This document shows positions 33,426 to 46,169 of a DNA stretch of 64,000 nucleotides, one piece after another. Made by a program: the position numbers and the translations under genes. The notes beneath the pieces were generated by a model. The model was given only the letters and a program-made list of their open reading frames with translations. It had not been told where the DNA came from and did no database searches. This DNA comes from Gigaspora margarita. Taxonomy: Eukaryota; Glomeromycota; Glomeromycetes; Diversisporales; Gigasporaceae. Each line of letters starts with the position of its first letter. Within the stretch, counting starts at the first letter, position 1. The stretch spans positions 305,069 to 369,068 of the forward strand of contig WTPW01000155.1 in the NCBI GenBank assembly GCA_009809945.1, in the 5' to 3' direction.

Positions 33426-34040
33426 CAGTTTAACCTCTATATAGTTACTCTCTATATAGTTACAAATTCAATATAATCACTTTTGTAAATTTATTAATCT
33501 TTTTACTATAATTTTCACCTCTATATAAGCACATTTGCATTATAGTCACCATTATAATTTTTTATTTACTATCTATATAAAACTATTTCTACATAATCAT
33601 ATTATTATTATAACATTTTGAATTAATTATTTTATTATTATAAATATTTTTGTAAGTTATTTATTATTATTTTTTAGCAAGAAAAAATTTTTAAATTTAA
33701 TAATCAATTAATTTTTTACATATAAATGTTAAAATTATACTAAGTAAATCGATAAAAATACTTTAAATAATATTGTTCAGAAGATAAAATTATATATTTT
33801 TTGAAATTTTCAAATAATTTGAATAACATTTTATTATTTCACTTTTACAATTTATGTTTAGGCAAAGAAAATTAAAAAAATTAAAAATTTTTTAATTTAA
33901 TTGTAAATTTATTAATAAGATTTGATCAAAATTTTCTCAAAATTTCAGAATATGTGTAATTTTGTATCTTGAACAAATTTACTTAGATTATTGTAATCGA
34001 TTTATTTAATATAATTTTAACTTTTATATATAGCACAATA
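33426..34040. mobile_element. pogo-like terminus and a copy of the palindromic core module
   Basis: The left part CAGTTTAACCTCTATATAG resembles the pogo-like MITE at 39031 and is followed by more CTATATA(G/A)TYAC words. No matching right terminus was found. From about 33725 to 34040 the sequence aligns with the palindromic core of the MITEs at 10513, 19262 and 46170 (ACTAAGTAAATCGATAAAA through the mirror TTTACTTAGATTATTGTAAT). Confidence 0.5.
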
Positions 34041-34518
34041 TATAATTATTTAAAAAAAATTTTAAAAAATATTTTTTTAAATAATTTTTTTTTTTTTTTT
34101 AAATGCCAAAGTTGAAACTTTATTTAAGTAAAAATAATAAATTTAAATTTAAAGATTTCAGAACTATATTTGTATTACTGTAAACAGGTACCCAATGTAA
34201 CATTATACCTTCTATTTTCTATTAATGCTATAATTAATTGTTTCAAATTAATTAACTAGGAATAGATTGGAGAAAACCTTAGATATATGCCATTGGCATT
34301 AGTGTATACAATTTGTTAGAAAGTAACCTTGTAGAAACTATTTTTCTATAAAAGGAGAGTAATCTATATAAGATATATTTGATGATGATGTGGTTGTTGT
34401 ATTAAATGTATTTGGAAAAAAGTATTTCTTTTTTTTTATCTTTGATTTAATATTGCGAGCATGTTCCCATTGGTTTGAGATATATTTTATGAAGACCAAA
34501 TAGTATTTTGAAACCAAT
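34041..34518. other. no gene; poly-T tract and LINE 3' flank
   Basis: A T-rich tract lies at 34086-34100. The remainder up to 34518 may be the 3' untranslated part of the LINE that follows on the minus strand. Confidence 0.45.
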
Positions 34519-36342
34519 CTAAAAGATTATTTGACAAAGTAGTAAGAAATAATTTAGTTTGTTTAGCAGTAAGTAGTTTAATATTTTCAAAAATATTAGA
34601 GGAAAAGATTCCAATAATATAGTAAAGAAAAGAGTTAAATTGTGGATTAGGTGAATTAAGTGTGGAGTGAAGAAGAATATTGAGAATTGTAGTTGGTGAT
34701 ATAGTAGTAATTTTAAGAGAAGTGTATTAGTAATTATATTAGTTATAGATTGTTGAATATTATTGTTATTGTTTGAACAAAGAAGTATATGTATAGTATC
34801 TTCATTATCTGAACAGCGAGAGCATTTTGATGTTGGATATAGATAAGGATAGTGAATATGAAGGTTTTCCATAGTTGGAAGATTATTTGTTAGCATTTTG
34901 ATTCTAAAAGAATATTTAGAGTGATTGTGTTCAAGTGTGTTTAGGATATCAAAACATAATGTCCAATTGGGTTCAGCTATATTTTTAAATATTTTAAGAG
35001 TAGACCAGGAGTATAGTTCTTGTATAGTATATATATTTTTGATAAAGGTTCGTATTTTGAAAGGAATAAGACAATTTTTCCATAAAAAATATATTGGTAG
35101 ATTTAGAAAATTATGGGTAATTTTAAGTATTGGTTTGTTAGTTCCATTTTTTGCAAGTAAGTATGCTTGGTTATGGATAGGATTAAGATGTGATTTGATT
35201 TTGTGTAGAGTAAGTAAATGTTTTTAATAGATTTAATTTGATTAATAATAGATATAATATCCTAGTTTTTGATTTGTGTAGGTTCTGAAAGATGTATATG
35301 TTTTAGGTTTTTAATTGCAATATTGTTGTCTAAATGGATATTTATATGAGTATTAATGGGAGTTGCAAGAAGAAGAGAAATAATTGCTTCAAGTTCAGTT
35401 CATGTTGTATCAGGATATGAAGTAGTAGCTGCATTGAATTTAATAGAAGTATTATTTTCACAAATCCAACCAATGCCAGATTTAATATTTGATGATTGTA
35501 GATTTTGTATTAAAGCATCAGAGTATAGAAATGAAGTTCTTGTGAAGTAAGATTTTGAATAAGTGATAGAAAAGAAATTGCCAATCCGGATAAGATCAGC
35601 AATATTTCTATATTTAGAATTGGGGCAAAACAAATATATAAACAAGGTAGTACAAAATCTGGATCAGGCCTGTATATATAAAATTTTTATAAGATTTAAA
35701 GAATTTTAAAGACGTTTTTACTCATATCTTCTTANCTACAAGTCCGATTTTAATGAAATTTTGGCAGTAGACGCACAAGAACCTACTCTACAACTTTACT
35801 TAGAGCCAAAATAATATTTACTTAGTATAAAAAAACTTTTTATTACGCCTACTACCGATTTACTAATATATTGTTTATATATTTGTTTATCCCCAATTCC
35901 AAATATAGTAATAATATAGCTATAGTGCCGATCTTATCCGGATTGGTAATTAATGAGCTGATGTTGATAGGTAGCATTATTGGTTAAATGGTATATTAGT
36001 TGTATTTCTTGTATAGGAATATAAATTTGTGATATAGATTGAGAGAAAGTAGAAGAAGTTGTAGTATTAGTAAGATTAAAAATATGAATTAGAGCAAGGA
36101 TTTCTTTGTAATATATTTGAATGTATGTTTGATTTTTAGATTTCTTGATTTGATTATAGGGAAGGTTAAATAAGGAAAAGGTATTTGGAAATGAAGAGAT
36201 ATTGGGTAGTAGTTGTATGAAACCTGAATTTGAAGAATTTATATTATATTTGTAGTTTTTGATAAAGAAGTTTGATGTGATAAGAAGAGATTATTGTTAG
36301 AAGTATAGTGTATTTGTATAAGTGAAAAAGGATTAGAGGTTA
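34519..36342 (-). pseudogene. LINE C-terminus: RNase H and zinc finger
   Basis: On minus, an RNase H-like domain begins with LYSDALIQNL and SGIGWICENN (about 35465-35560) and continues TTWTELEAIISLLLATP (about 35355-35405), IHLDNNIAIKNL (about 35310-35340). These match the acidic-residue blocks of LINE and retroviral RNase H. The frame then runs through a connecting helical region to CSRCSDNEDTIHILLC (about 34780-34830), the zinc-binding finger common after RNase H in I/R1/Tad-like LINEs. It would degrade the RNA strand during target-primed reverse transcription. It is interrupted by a MITE at 35578-35949 and by several stops. Confidence 0.7.
35578..35949. mobile_element. MITE in the LINE RNase H region (372 bp)
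   Basis: Ends TTGCCAATCCGGATAAGATC and GATCTTATCCGGATTGGTAA are inverted. The arms continue to AATTGGGG/CCCCAATT. The insert separates the RNase H start from its upstream LINE sequence. I could not define a clear target duplication. One ambiguous base lies near 35735. Confidence 0.75.
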
Positions 36343-39028
36343 TTAAAGGAGAAAAAAATATGTTGTATTAATAAAGGAGTTAATTGGAGGTAGATAGAGA
36401 TAAGACCAGGTATTTATAATTGTATTATCTTGTATAAAATGGAGCATATTAGAGAACCATGAAGGTTGATGACCTTTAGTAGGTTTATTAGTACATAGAT
36501 AAATATTATTCCATGAAAGAATATATTTATTGTTTGCAGTTGTAATTTGTTCAATAAATAGTAACCGGTTGTTTCTCATACTATTGATTATGGAGGTTTG
36601 TGGATTTGAAGGAAGTATATTATATATTAGATGTATATTAGAAAAGAAATCTGGATGATAAGAATTAAGTGAAAGATTTGATAATGTAATATTATTTTTG
36701 GCTAATTGTATAAGTTGAAAAATAAATGTAAAGTTTTTGGTTTTATAACTATGAGTAATAAGTAGTTTTTGGGTTAAGTTGGGGAACCATACTTTGGTTA
36801 GCCATGATTTAATACGGATAATACCAATATTTTTAAGAATTGGGCTAGAGTTAAAAATATGTTTGATATTAGCAGAACTTGTTTTTTGGATTAGATTGTT
36901 AAGGGTTGGTAGATCAAATATTATAGGATTAGTAAGAACTATATTGTTAGTGTTTTTGGCAAGGGAAAGCATTTTTTTGGGTTGAATAGTAAAGAGATGA
37001 GATAATTTGGTTTGGAGATTACTGTGGATAATGCATACTTGTAAAAGATATTCAATAGAGGGTTGAAGTATAAGGTTGAAAAGTGATGAAATTTGTAAGG
37101 ATGTAAGTTTTTTGTATTTTATTAGACAAATAAAATGTTCAATTTTGTTAACAATTGCATCAAATGTTGGTTTGGTTGAACCATTTCTATCAAAATAGAT
37201 ACCTAAGTATCTAATAACATCATTAGACTTTCTGGGTAAGATGGGTTGGTTATTGAACAAAAGAGGTGTTGTTTGTGATTTGTAGGATCTAGGACGAATA
37301 TGAAGTAAATCAGATTTTGAGGGATTGACTTCTATATTGTTAATTTTATAGAGTTCAGGGGTGTCATTAAGAATATTTTGCATAGTTTCAGAGCTTTCAC
37401 AGAGCCATGTTGTATCATCTATGTAGGCTAATGGCAGAATTGAAGTACTAGTAGTAGTAGTATTGGTTATTATATCAAGAGAAGATTGTGCTGCAATTTT
37501 GAGTAGATAGTTTTGATATTTTTGGTGAATAAAGTAAGAATTGGATCATAGTAAATTTTCCAAAGTAGAGGTGAGTAGGTCTCTTCTTGTTCTATTCCAG
37601 ATTGGATATTAACAGGAGAGGTAAGACCATAAGCAGTAATGATTCTTGCTTGTCTTGATGAGTGTAATTTGGTAATTAGGTTGATACCTAAATTAGGAAT
37701 ACCAATTCTTTTACAGGTATCTTGAAGGTGTGAAATATTGATTTAGTCAAATGCTTTAGACATATCTTGAAAAAGAATCCAAGCTTTTTTGTTGTGTATT
37801 TTATAGTGTCCAATAGTATTATGAAGAATTTGTATAGGAATATAGGTAGAGGAATTTTTAGAGACAGCAAAATTTAAATTAGATAAAAGATTGTTATTAG
37901 AGATAATTTGATCAGGTCGTTTAGTAAAGATTTTGGTAAAGTTTTTTTGAAGGGTTCTATAATAGAAATTGGACAAACTTGATTAAGAGTAAAATCCCAA
38001 TTAGATTTTTTTGGAATAAGAAATATATTAGAGGATTTCCAATCTGTAGAAACTTTTTGTAGTTAAAGCATTTGTTAAAAAATTTTTTAAAGAGTGTTTG
38101 TGCTTTGTAACTAGCATATTTGATATGTTCATAGCAGATTTCAGAGGGACCTGCTGCTTTTTGATTTGGAAAATTGGTTAAGATATCTTGCCATTCTTGA
38201 TCTGTGATGTCTTGAAATAAGTTAAAGTAATGTTCTTCATATTCAGGATGTGCTTCATAAAGATAGTAGAATTCAGAAGAGGGTGAGATTGGTTGAAGTG
38301 GTTTTTCTTTAAAGTATTCAGTAAAGTGATTATAAATTGCATTAAGAATTTCATTGTGTTCAGTGAAGAGTAAGTTTTCAATAGATAATCTATCAATATG
38401 TATATTATTGTATTTTTTGAGAATTTTTTTATAAAAGAATTTTGGGTTTCAAAAAAATTTTGGTTACAGTTTTCAATTTTGTTGAATTTCTTTTAGATAG
38501 TTTGTTGTTGTTGAATATTGAGAGCAGTTTTGATTTGCTGAAATTCTTCTTTAATTTGTAATAAAGTAGGTGTTAGCAGTTGAAGTAAGAAGTTATAATA
38601 TTGTAAAATATATTTTTTGCATAGTGGAAGAAAGTTGGAAGAGGAAGTATGATGTTTGAGATATTGGATTTCTTTAAATCTGTAAAAGAGAGGGGTTTGT
38701 TTTGAGGAGGGAGTTTCTTTAATTTCTTTAATAGTGTTAATTTTGTGAAAGGGAATATGTTTGCTAGAAGCTTTAATTAGAGTTTTTTGAAGTTTATTCC
38801 AGAATTTGTTAAGCTGGTTTTGGTTAGTGATTTGATCTATTTGTGTATATTTTTGTGGTTTGATTTGTATAATTTTCTAGATTTTCTTTGGTACAGTTTT
38901 TCCAGAAAATTTTTTTTCTTTTATGTTGTTTGCATGGTTTTGGTTTGTTGATTATAACAGATAGTTATAGTGTAATATATTGTAATCAGATTCAAAGATA
39001 CTGTTTGAAAGAATATCTGTATAATCTA
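36343..39028 (-). pseudogene. LINE reverse transcriptase
   Basis: A 346-codon frame (36343-37383, minus) carries the post-catalytic part (VNPSKSDLLHIRPRS, VIRYLGIYFD) typical of the RT palm and thumb of APE-type LINEs. Just upstream is LPLAYIDDTTWLCESS (about 37390-37440), the YxDD catalytic box, and before that LFQDMSKAFD at about 37743-37775. The upstream linker (38.0-38.9 kb) is fragmentary but in order. Stops and frameshifts separate the pieces. The long undamaged frame suggests this part is less decayed than the LINE at 5.5-7.8 kb. Confidence 0.8.
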
Positions 39029-39030
39029 TA

Positions 39031-39779
39031 CAGTTTGACCTCTCTATAATCACACCCCATATAGTCACACCTCTATATAAGCACCCAATATTGTGCAACG
39101 GACTTAAATATAGTAAAAACCTCATTATAGTCACATATTACTTATAATCACTATCACCAAAAAATTTTGATTTTTTTATCTATTTTATTAATAAAAAACC
39201 TCGTTATAGTCACCAATTTTGATTAAATATGGATTATAAAATCTGATTGGCCAATCTTCATATTCATGTTTATTTAAAATATTCTATTAAAATTTTTAAA
39301 GGTTTGACAGCAAATAACTTTTGATGCAGTGGTCCGATTTGGGTGAAACAATTACCAAAATGTTTGTCACGATGTGACGATTCTAATGAGCCCAAGAATG
39401 TTAAAATCGGATCACACGCTCCTGAGATCGTTAAGGATTTGTATCACTTTACATATTTAAAAATTGATTAAATTTAAGCATCTGAGAAAAATCCTTAAAG
39501 ATCTTAGCATTTTGTAATTAGATTTGGATTATTTTGACTCTTTAGAATCGCCTCAGTGAATCAAACACTTTGGTAGTTGTTTTATCCAAATTGGACCACT
39601 GGATCAAAATTATTCACTATCAAACATTTTAAATTTTTAATAATTTCAAATATGCGCAAATATATTACTTATTGGCCTTTGGTCATGTGACTATGACAAG
39701 TATTTATTTATAGTCACACCTCTATACAATCACCAAAATAGGGCGTGATGGACTTGGTGATTATAGAGTGGTTAGACTG
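39031..39779. mobile_element. pogo/Tc1-like MITE in the LINE endonuclease (749 bp)
   Basis: Ends CAGTTTGACCTCTCTATAAT and ATTATAGAGTGGTTAGACTG are inverted and flanked by TA (39029-39030, 39780-39781). This terminus is of the pogo/Tigger type. Subterminal CTATATAGTCAC words repeat inside both ends. The centre contains long inverted arms at about 39300-39450 and 39480-39620 that share words with the palindrome at 46788-47254. It splits the endonuclease between SDYNILHY (left, about 38950-39000) and the GDFYS region (right). Confidence 0.85.
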
Positions 39780-39829
39780 TATTTGTAATACTCAGATTAG
39801 TCCAGATCTGGTCTATTCTGCTCTGAATA

Positions 39830-40140
39830 TTTGAGCGTTAAAAAGTGAAATTTTTGGAGTTAGGAAAAAAGAAACAGTAAATATCTTTATATTGATGACT
39901 GATAAGATATTTAATAAGTTAAGTTTTTCTGGAACTGAGGGTTTTTTTTAAGGGGATCAGTCAATTCGAGAGTTGGGAATACTATAAAAGTCTCCCATAA
40001 TTATATATCGATATTTAGAATTTTGACATAAATTAATAATTTGTTCTTGTATTTCTTTTTTGAATTGTTTTTTCTCAGTAGTAGGAATATAAATTTAAAG
40101 TAACCTGATAGGAGTATTTTTAAAATGTAGGTCAAAACAG
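39830..40140 (-). pseudogene. LINE apurinic-type endonuclease fragment
   Basis: Minus-strand reading gives YIIMGDFYSIPNSRID (about 39968-40015), the GDFN catalytic box of APE endonucleases, preceded by IYIPTTEKKQFKKEI (about 40040-40100). The SDH motif of the same domain (SDY here) lies across the pogo-like insertion. It would nick the target DNA. The more N-terminal part of the domain and ORF1 are missing above 40140. Confidence 0.7.
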
Positions 40141-40149
40141 TGTTGGAAA

Positions 40150-40275
40150 TCTTATGTTCTCATGTTCTCATGAGAACATCACTTTTAATTTGAGAACATT
40201 TCAAAATTTAAGATGTTCTCTATTAATTTTTTTTTGAGAACATTAAGTTTAAAAAATATGTTCTCTATGTAAATA
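40150..40275. repeat. cluster of TGTTCTC / GAGAACA words
   Basis: Six to eight copies of the 7-mer in both orientations lie within about 125 bp, including the palindrome TGTTCTCATGAGAACA near 40166. They sit at the point where the LINE homology stops. Confidence 0.75.
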
Positions 40276-40468
40276 TATAAAGTAATAAAAAATTATTTTA
40301 TTAAAATAGTAATTTAAATAATTAAGTTTATAAATATTTAATTGTTAGTTGTTGAAATAGAAGACAATTTAGTGTTTTTGAATTACAGAAAGATTTTGAA
40401 TAATATAATTTATTGGGCTATCCATTCCCAGTTTTGGTGTAATATAGTTGCATAGCTACATTATTCTA

Positions 40469-40822
40469 CAGTACTGGATAGCAAAATGTATTCACTTTTA
40501 TTAATAAAACTTTAAATTATTATAACATTTTTTAAAACAAGTTAAATCAAAAACCCTTTGACAAATTGATAATTTTTTTTGCTAAACTACATATCTGTCA
40601 AAGGGTTTTTTATTGCTTTTTGTTTTAAAGAAGTTATTAAAGTTAATGTTTGTAATAATTTTAAAAATTGGCATTTAATGTAAAAAAAAAAAGAAAATAT
40701 ATATATTTATTTAACTAATTAGAAACAATTGCATCAAAATTAGCCAATCTGAATTAATTATTTAAGGATAAAAATTGGTGCTCTATATAAATAGAGCAGA
40801 TGTCTTATGCCATCCAGTACTG
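40469..40822. mobile_element. TA-flanked MITE (354 bp)
   Basis: Ends CAGTACTGGATAGCA and TGCCATCCAGTACTG are inverted and flanked by TA (40467-40468, 40823-40824). A strong hairpin AACCCTTTGACA/TGTCAAAGGGTT lies at about 40550-40605. Confidence 0.8.
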
Positions 40823-40824
40823 TA

Positions 40825-41170
40825 CAAACTTTAATATACTAGTACATATAATATTATTATATTGAATACCAATTAAATCAATATTAATATAAGGTCAGAG
40901 AGCTAAACTCACTATGATGATAACATAAATTTTTTACAAGAAAATTGCTTAGCAAATCTTTAGTTATTATAATTTTAAACTATAGTGCTATATTTTAAAT
41001 TTTATATTAAAAATCTTTTGAATTTATAAATTCACTAAATTCACTATAGTGAAGAAGTATAATATATTATATTTACTATATTTATTTATTTATTTAAATA
41101 TTTGATAAATAAAATATGTAAACTTAAAAAAAAAAAACAAACTTTGTCTAAGAATAAAAAAAAGTAACCA
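40825..41170. other. no gene recognised
   Basis: AT-rich spacer between a MITE and the 5'-truncated LINE. Nothing was recognised. Confidence 0.5.
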
Positions 41171-41171
41171 C

Positions 41172-44100
41172 CTACTGGAAGAACATAGTAGAATAGATTA
41201 ACAAAGTGGCAAGTAAGACTATACCTTGGAAAAAGATCAAAAATACAACAGAGAAGAAGAAAAAGTTGGTAATATAGAACCCTGGATATAGATAGGTAAA
41301 GGCTCTGTAAAAACTGGCAAGAAGAGCCACACAGAACATAGATAGAGAAATCAATATACAGGAAGTTATAGAAGAAAACAGACTAATAACTAGGGCTAAC
41401 AACTACAATAAAGCAACAATCCCAAAGCTAGAAAGCCACTGGTCAGACAATTGGGTGAATTAAAGCATGGATCAAGATCTTGGAAAAAAAGATGATAACA
41501 GAGCTTTGAAGGGTTAAAGAACAAAAAATTAGAGAATATGTAAAGAGAAGGTTTAGCATAACCAACAAAGAGGAAAAACTTATGCTAAACAGTATTCTGA
41601 AAAGATCTTGAAAGAGAATACAGATTGAAAAAGTTAAACATATAGATAGTAATGATCAAACAGAAAAAATAACAAGTCAAAATCATGTGATATATGAACT
41701 AGATGAAGTTAAAAAGGAGGAAAAGATTACTTTTATAATCAATATAATGTGAACAAGAGATCTACTATCAAAGCAAGTACAAACTAGCAGGAAGAGTACA
41801 AAACAAAAGACTGGATCAAAGAGAGTTGGTATACTCCTGTACTTGGAGAAATCACAATTGATAATTGGAGGAAGTTATAGTCAAACTGAAAGTTTATTAG
41901 CTCTAGGACTCTCAGGAATTGGGTACACACTTCTAAAATCAATCAGAAAAACAATAAAGTAAACTTGCTAGATCTGTCCAATGAAATCACAAAAGAAGGA
42001 ATATACTCAAGAAAATGGAAGATCAGAATGATTTTTTTAATTTTCAGGTTGGCAGAGTAGGATATTATCTTGCAGAGTATGTATCCAATTATGCTATTAG
42101 AAGTAGTATAAAATGTTATATTAGAATTCTCTAAAAAAGGATGAGTGAAATAATAATTAAACATAGAATCTTAAAAGAACCAAATTTCATGGGTCTAAAT
42201 AGAGAAAGCACTCTAGACCCTATTTACATTATCAACGGTATAATAGAAGGAGCTTAGAAGAGTAACTAGGAGCTATGGTCATTGTTCTTGTATATCAAAA
42301 AGGTATTTGACAGTATTTCTCTCAAAGGCTTGGAAGCAGCACTCCTAAGAATTAAAATGCCTACATGCTTAATTGGGCTTCTAATAAACCTCTTTAGAGA
42401 TAGACATAATAAAATTATAACCAAGTATGGCCTTACCGAGAGCTTCCAAGCTGCTTAAGGAATTGATCAGGGAGAAGTAGTGACTATTATAGAGAATTTA
42501 TTTTGACTACCTGCTATATTACTTACAACAAATAGGACTAGAAGTAGTCCTAAAGGTGCAATGACAAACAAACCCAGTACAGAATATAACCCAAGATAGA
42601 AAAATCACTGTGGCTCGTATATCTTATACAGATGATATGGTTCTTCTTGCTGATTCACAAAATAATCTCCAGAAGATTGTTAGCATTGCTGAGGAATTCT
42701 TTGATATTAATAGTATTACGCTAAATATGAGAAAAACAGAACTTATCACATTTAATATGAAAAGCACAAACTCTCCCAAAAGATTCATCTCCAAAAAGAA
42801 AAGAGTGCTATAATAGCAAAGGGAATAAAGAAACAACCAGGTACCTGGGGATCTGAAATACCCCCTCAGGAGCCAGAAAAAAATATAAAACCAGGTTAAG
42901 GAAAGAATCCTCAAAATTGGCTAGCCTGATTAAAGGGAAGAGCATATTAGTAAAACAGGCTAAATATATTAATAACAAAATTCTACTTCTACAATTAGAA
43001 TATAGATTAAATATACACATGCTGTTCAAAAAGGAGTGTGATATAAACCAGAGCCTTATGATACATATAATCAAGTAGAAGGTAGGTGCAGATAAATTAA
43101 TAGCCCACGCATACATTTTTCACAATATCTTTATGAGTACAAAATCACTCTGGCAAAGAAACTACAAGCATATAAAATCTGAGTGGTTTGTAAAACTAAA
43201 CAGCTCATTGCTAGTAGGTGATATAACAAGGCTAATATTAATGAGAGCGCAACTTGACCTCATATTAATAGACCCCATATAGTAGTTATAAGAAAAAGAG
43301 ATAGCATGTCTAAATTGAATGCACAATCTAAATACATCAATACTGTCAGAGGCCAAAAAGATTAAAATATCAGTACATAGCAGTCTATCAGAAGAAGACT
43401 AGAAGATATTGAAAGAATGGAACAAGAAAAAGGAAATAAAAATACTACTAAAAAAGAATGGATAGAATAATAATTTGAAGAGTTTAAGAAATCTAGAAGT
43501 ATAGTCACTAGAACAGTTAATGGTATGAGATGACTCTACCTTGTTTAAGTGGTAACAACTAAAGAAAATAAGAAAACTTAGCTCCAAAAGCTGAATTCCC
43601 AATTGGTTCAAAAGTTTAGAAGTCTTAGTCATTGAGGGCCTCTCAACCAGAAAAGTTTTAGCCCAATATGCGAATACTAGTAGGATTTAGAACTAAATAA
43701 TAGAAAAGAAATGCACTATTACACAAAAAAACAAAAAAGAATAGGTCTTGGTCACTATAGAAAATCTAATTAGATAATTCTAGGAAGAGTAGAAAGAAAA
43801 AAGAAATGAGGTACTATTCTAGATATAGCAGGATGAAAAAAGAAAAATAAAGAAAACAGGTCCAGAAATACCAATAGCAATGATCGAGTAAGAATACATA
43901 AAAAAGAAACCAATGGTACTCTAAAATCGAACAATAAAAATGTACAAAATATTAGTACTTGGATAAAATGTAGATCTAAAGGCTAGGACCTACTAATAGA
44001 AAAAAAGAAGCTCAAAAATGTTATCCAGCTCAAAAATGAGATATCAACAAAAGAACAGGAGGTCATAATGTAGAACTGAATATAAATAAAAAGCTGGAAG

Positions 44101-45310
44101 GAGGAAATAATATACAAAATGGTTCTCAACCCCCAAAAAAGAAAGCGCTCATGAATACCCTATTGGAAAATATGACTCTAAAAGATATAACATTCTATAC
44201 AGATAGCTCCTAGAGAAGGTTCTGAAGAAGGTCTTAGTAGAGAGTATGGTATTGTACAAATAGATAATAATAGTAAAATAGTACATAGATTAAGGGTAGA
44301 TTAATTTGATGGTTCTCATCAACTAGAGTTGAACTAGTAGCAATTCTAATAGCTCTATTAGTTATGCCTCGAGATAGCAAAGTAAAATTTATACAGATAG
44401 CCAAGTAGCTGTGCAATTAATCAAAAATCTAGAAAGAAAGAAATCCTTTCGTAAATGGTTCAAGGTTAAAAATGGGGCATAGTTGAAAAAATAAGGGACA
44501 ATATTAAAACAAAAGGCCTGAAGATAGAAGTCATCAAAGTCAAAGTACATTTAAGGGACCCTCTAAATAAAAGAGCTTATATCATTATCAAAGAAGCAAA
44601 AAGTGATATATAAACTATATCACTTTCTAAAGAAGGCATAATAGCAAGGATCTTTAACCATTATGGCTTAACTGAAGTATTAAAATTCGATCTTTAACCA
44701 TTATGGCTTAACTGAAGTATTGAAATTCTAGTTAGATAATTTGTCAAAAAATGGATTAGAACATTCTACAAGGCAGAATGGACTTTTATTAGATATAGAA
44801 AGGATACTATTCATCAAGAAAGAAACTAGAAAAAAAACTAGAAGGCCTTCAAGAACTTTTGGCACATAACAAGAAAAACCAGAGCACTCTGTCTAAAAGA
44901 CAATAAAAAATAGTCCTTTAGATTCAAAGCTAGAACTACCTTCTTCTGATATTACAAAAGCAAAAATGAGATCTCTATATGCTATACGAAAAGTGCACAT
45001 ATCCTAGATATAACATGGAAGAAGAATCTTTCAAATACTTATCCTGTTGTAAATGTGATGATGTGATATAAAAGGGAAAAAAAGAGAGATCGTTAAAGAA
45101 ATATAGTCCTCACTAGATGTGGAGGAGAAAGCTGAAATCTGTGCTGATCAACTGTATTCTATACTGTTAGACAATGGTATGTCTGCTTATCAGAGAAGGG
45201 AAAAGCTGGCTAGAGACATAATTCTGCTTACCATAAGATTAGCCCTGGAACAATTTCAGATCAAAAGAAAATTAATCAACTCAATTTTAGCCTCCTTGCT
45301 AGAAAAATAG
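41172..45310 (+). pseudogene. plus-strand LINE: RT, RNase H, zinc finger, truncated 5'
   Basis: RT signatures run in order on plus. KKVFDSISLKGLEAALLRI lies at about 42299-42360, GIDQGE near 42463-42480, and ISYTDDMVLLADSQNN at about 42617-42665 (the YADD box as YTDD). The LNMRKTELITF region follows. An RNase H start FYTDSS lies at about 44192-44210, with VELVAILIALLVM (about 44330-44370) after it. A Cys-rich tail with CPYPRYN and CCKCDD (about 44995-45060) ends the protein. A last open stretch encodes a helical 63-residue C-terminus (45119-45310). The endonuclease is not present. There are many stops, mostly TAG and TAA, so the copy is dead. A 40-bp tandem duplication lies inside. Confidence 0.7.
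44649..44728 (+). repeat. 40-bp tandem duplication inside the LINE
   Basis: The unit starting GATCTTTAACCATTATGG occurs at 44649-44688 and again at 44689-44728 with one difference. Confidence 0.9.
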
Positions 45311-46169
45311 ATGAATTTGTTCCAGGAGACCATATAGAAAAACAGGTGCAAAAAGATAATCAAATAGGAAAAAGCTGACAACATAGAAAAAAGTAATAGA
45401 TAAAGTTGAAAAATGGATAAAAACTAGTATAAGGGGTTGGTAGAACCCTAGCTAATTTGATTATAACTGGCTGTAGAACCATGTCGGTGATATGACTAAT
45501 TAGGTAATTGCACTTACATTAGTCAGAAAGATGAATTTTACTTTGGCAGATTGCACATAGGTGCCTATGGTAACTGGGTGAGCCATACTTTAATTGTAAG
45601 ATACCTAGTATCAGAATTAGACTAGCATTTGCAAATATAGCTAAAAAAATAAAGAAAAGTGTCCAATTTACTAATAACATAGGCTTGTTTTATTATATTC
45701 TCAACCATTGCATTTGGTAATATATTTGCTCTAATTCAACTATGAGTATTCTCTAAGTAATATTCGTTGAAGTACAGCAAAACATTCAAATTATATGATT
45801 GGTATTTTTCTAATAAATACATCAACAAAAAGGCCAAAGGTGCTTTATTGTAGTTTTTTCATTTATACTGTAATGCAAATGTCCAAATACAGAAAACTGT
45901 TTCTACATATTTGTCAAATAAACTTCTCAAAATAAATTTGCATAGATAGCAAATATTGCTAGCACTATATTATCAAGTAAATCAATTGTAGTTTGATACT
46001 CAAGGTTCTTACATATTTTTTCAAATTTTTCTATAATTTTGTTCTAAATTTTTATCCAACCATTTCAAGTAAGTTCTAAAATAAGATTAATTCTCCATGA
46101 GTAAGGCCTTTTTGCAAGTGTTTTACTAGAACAAAAAACAGGACCTTAGACATCTAGTATAGAGATCAT
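45311..46169. other. no gene; LINE 3' flank and a MITE end
   Basis: AT-rich with no frame. At about 46133-46169 the sequence AGGACCTTAGACATCTAG is the terminus of the MITE seen at 5156-5449, cut off by the hAT-like MITE that follows. Confidence 0.5.
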
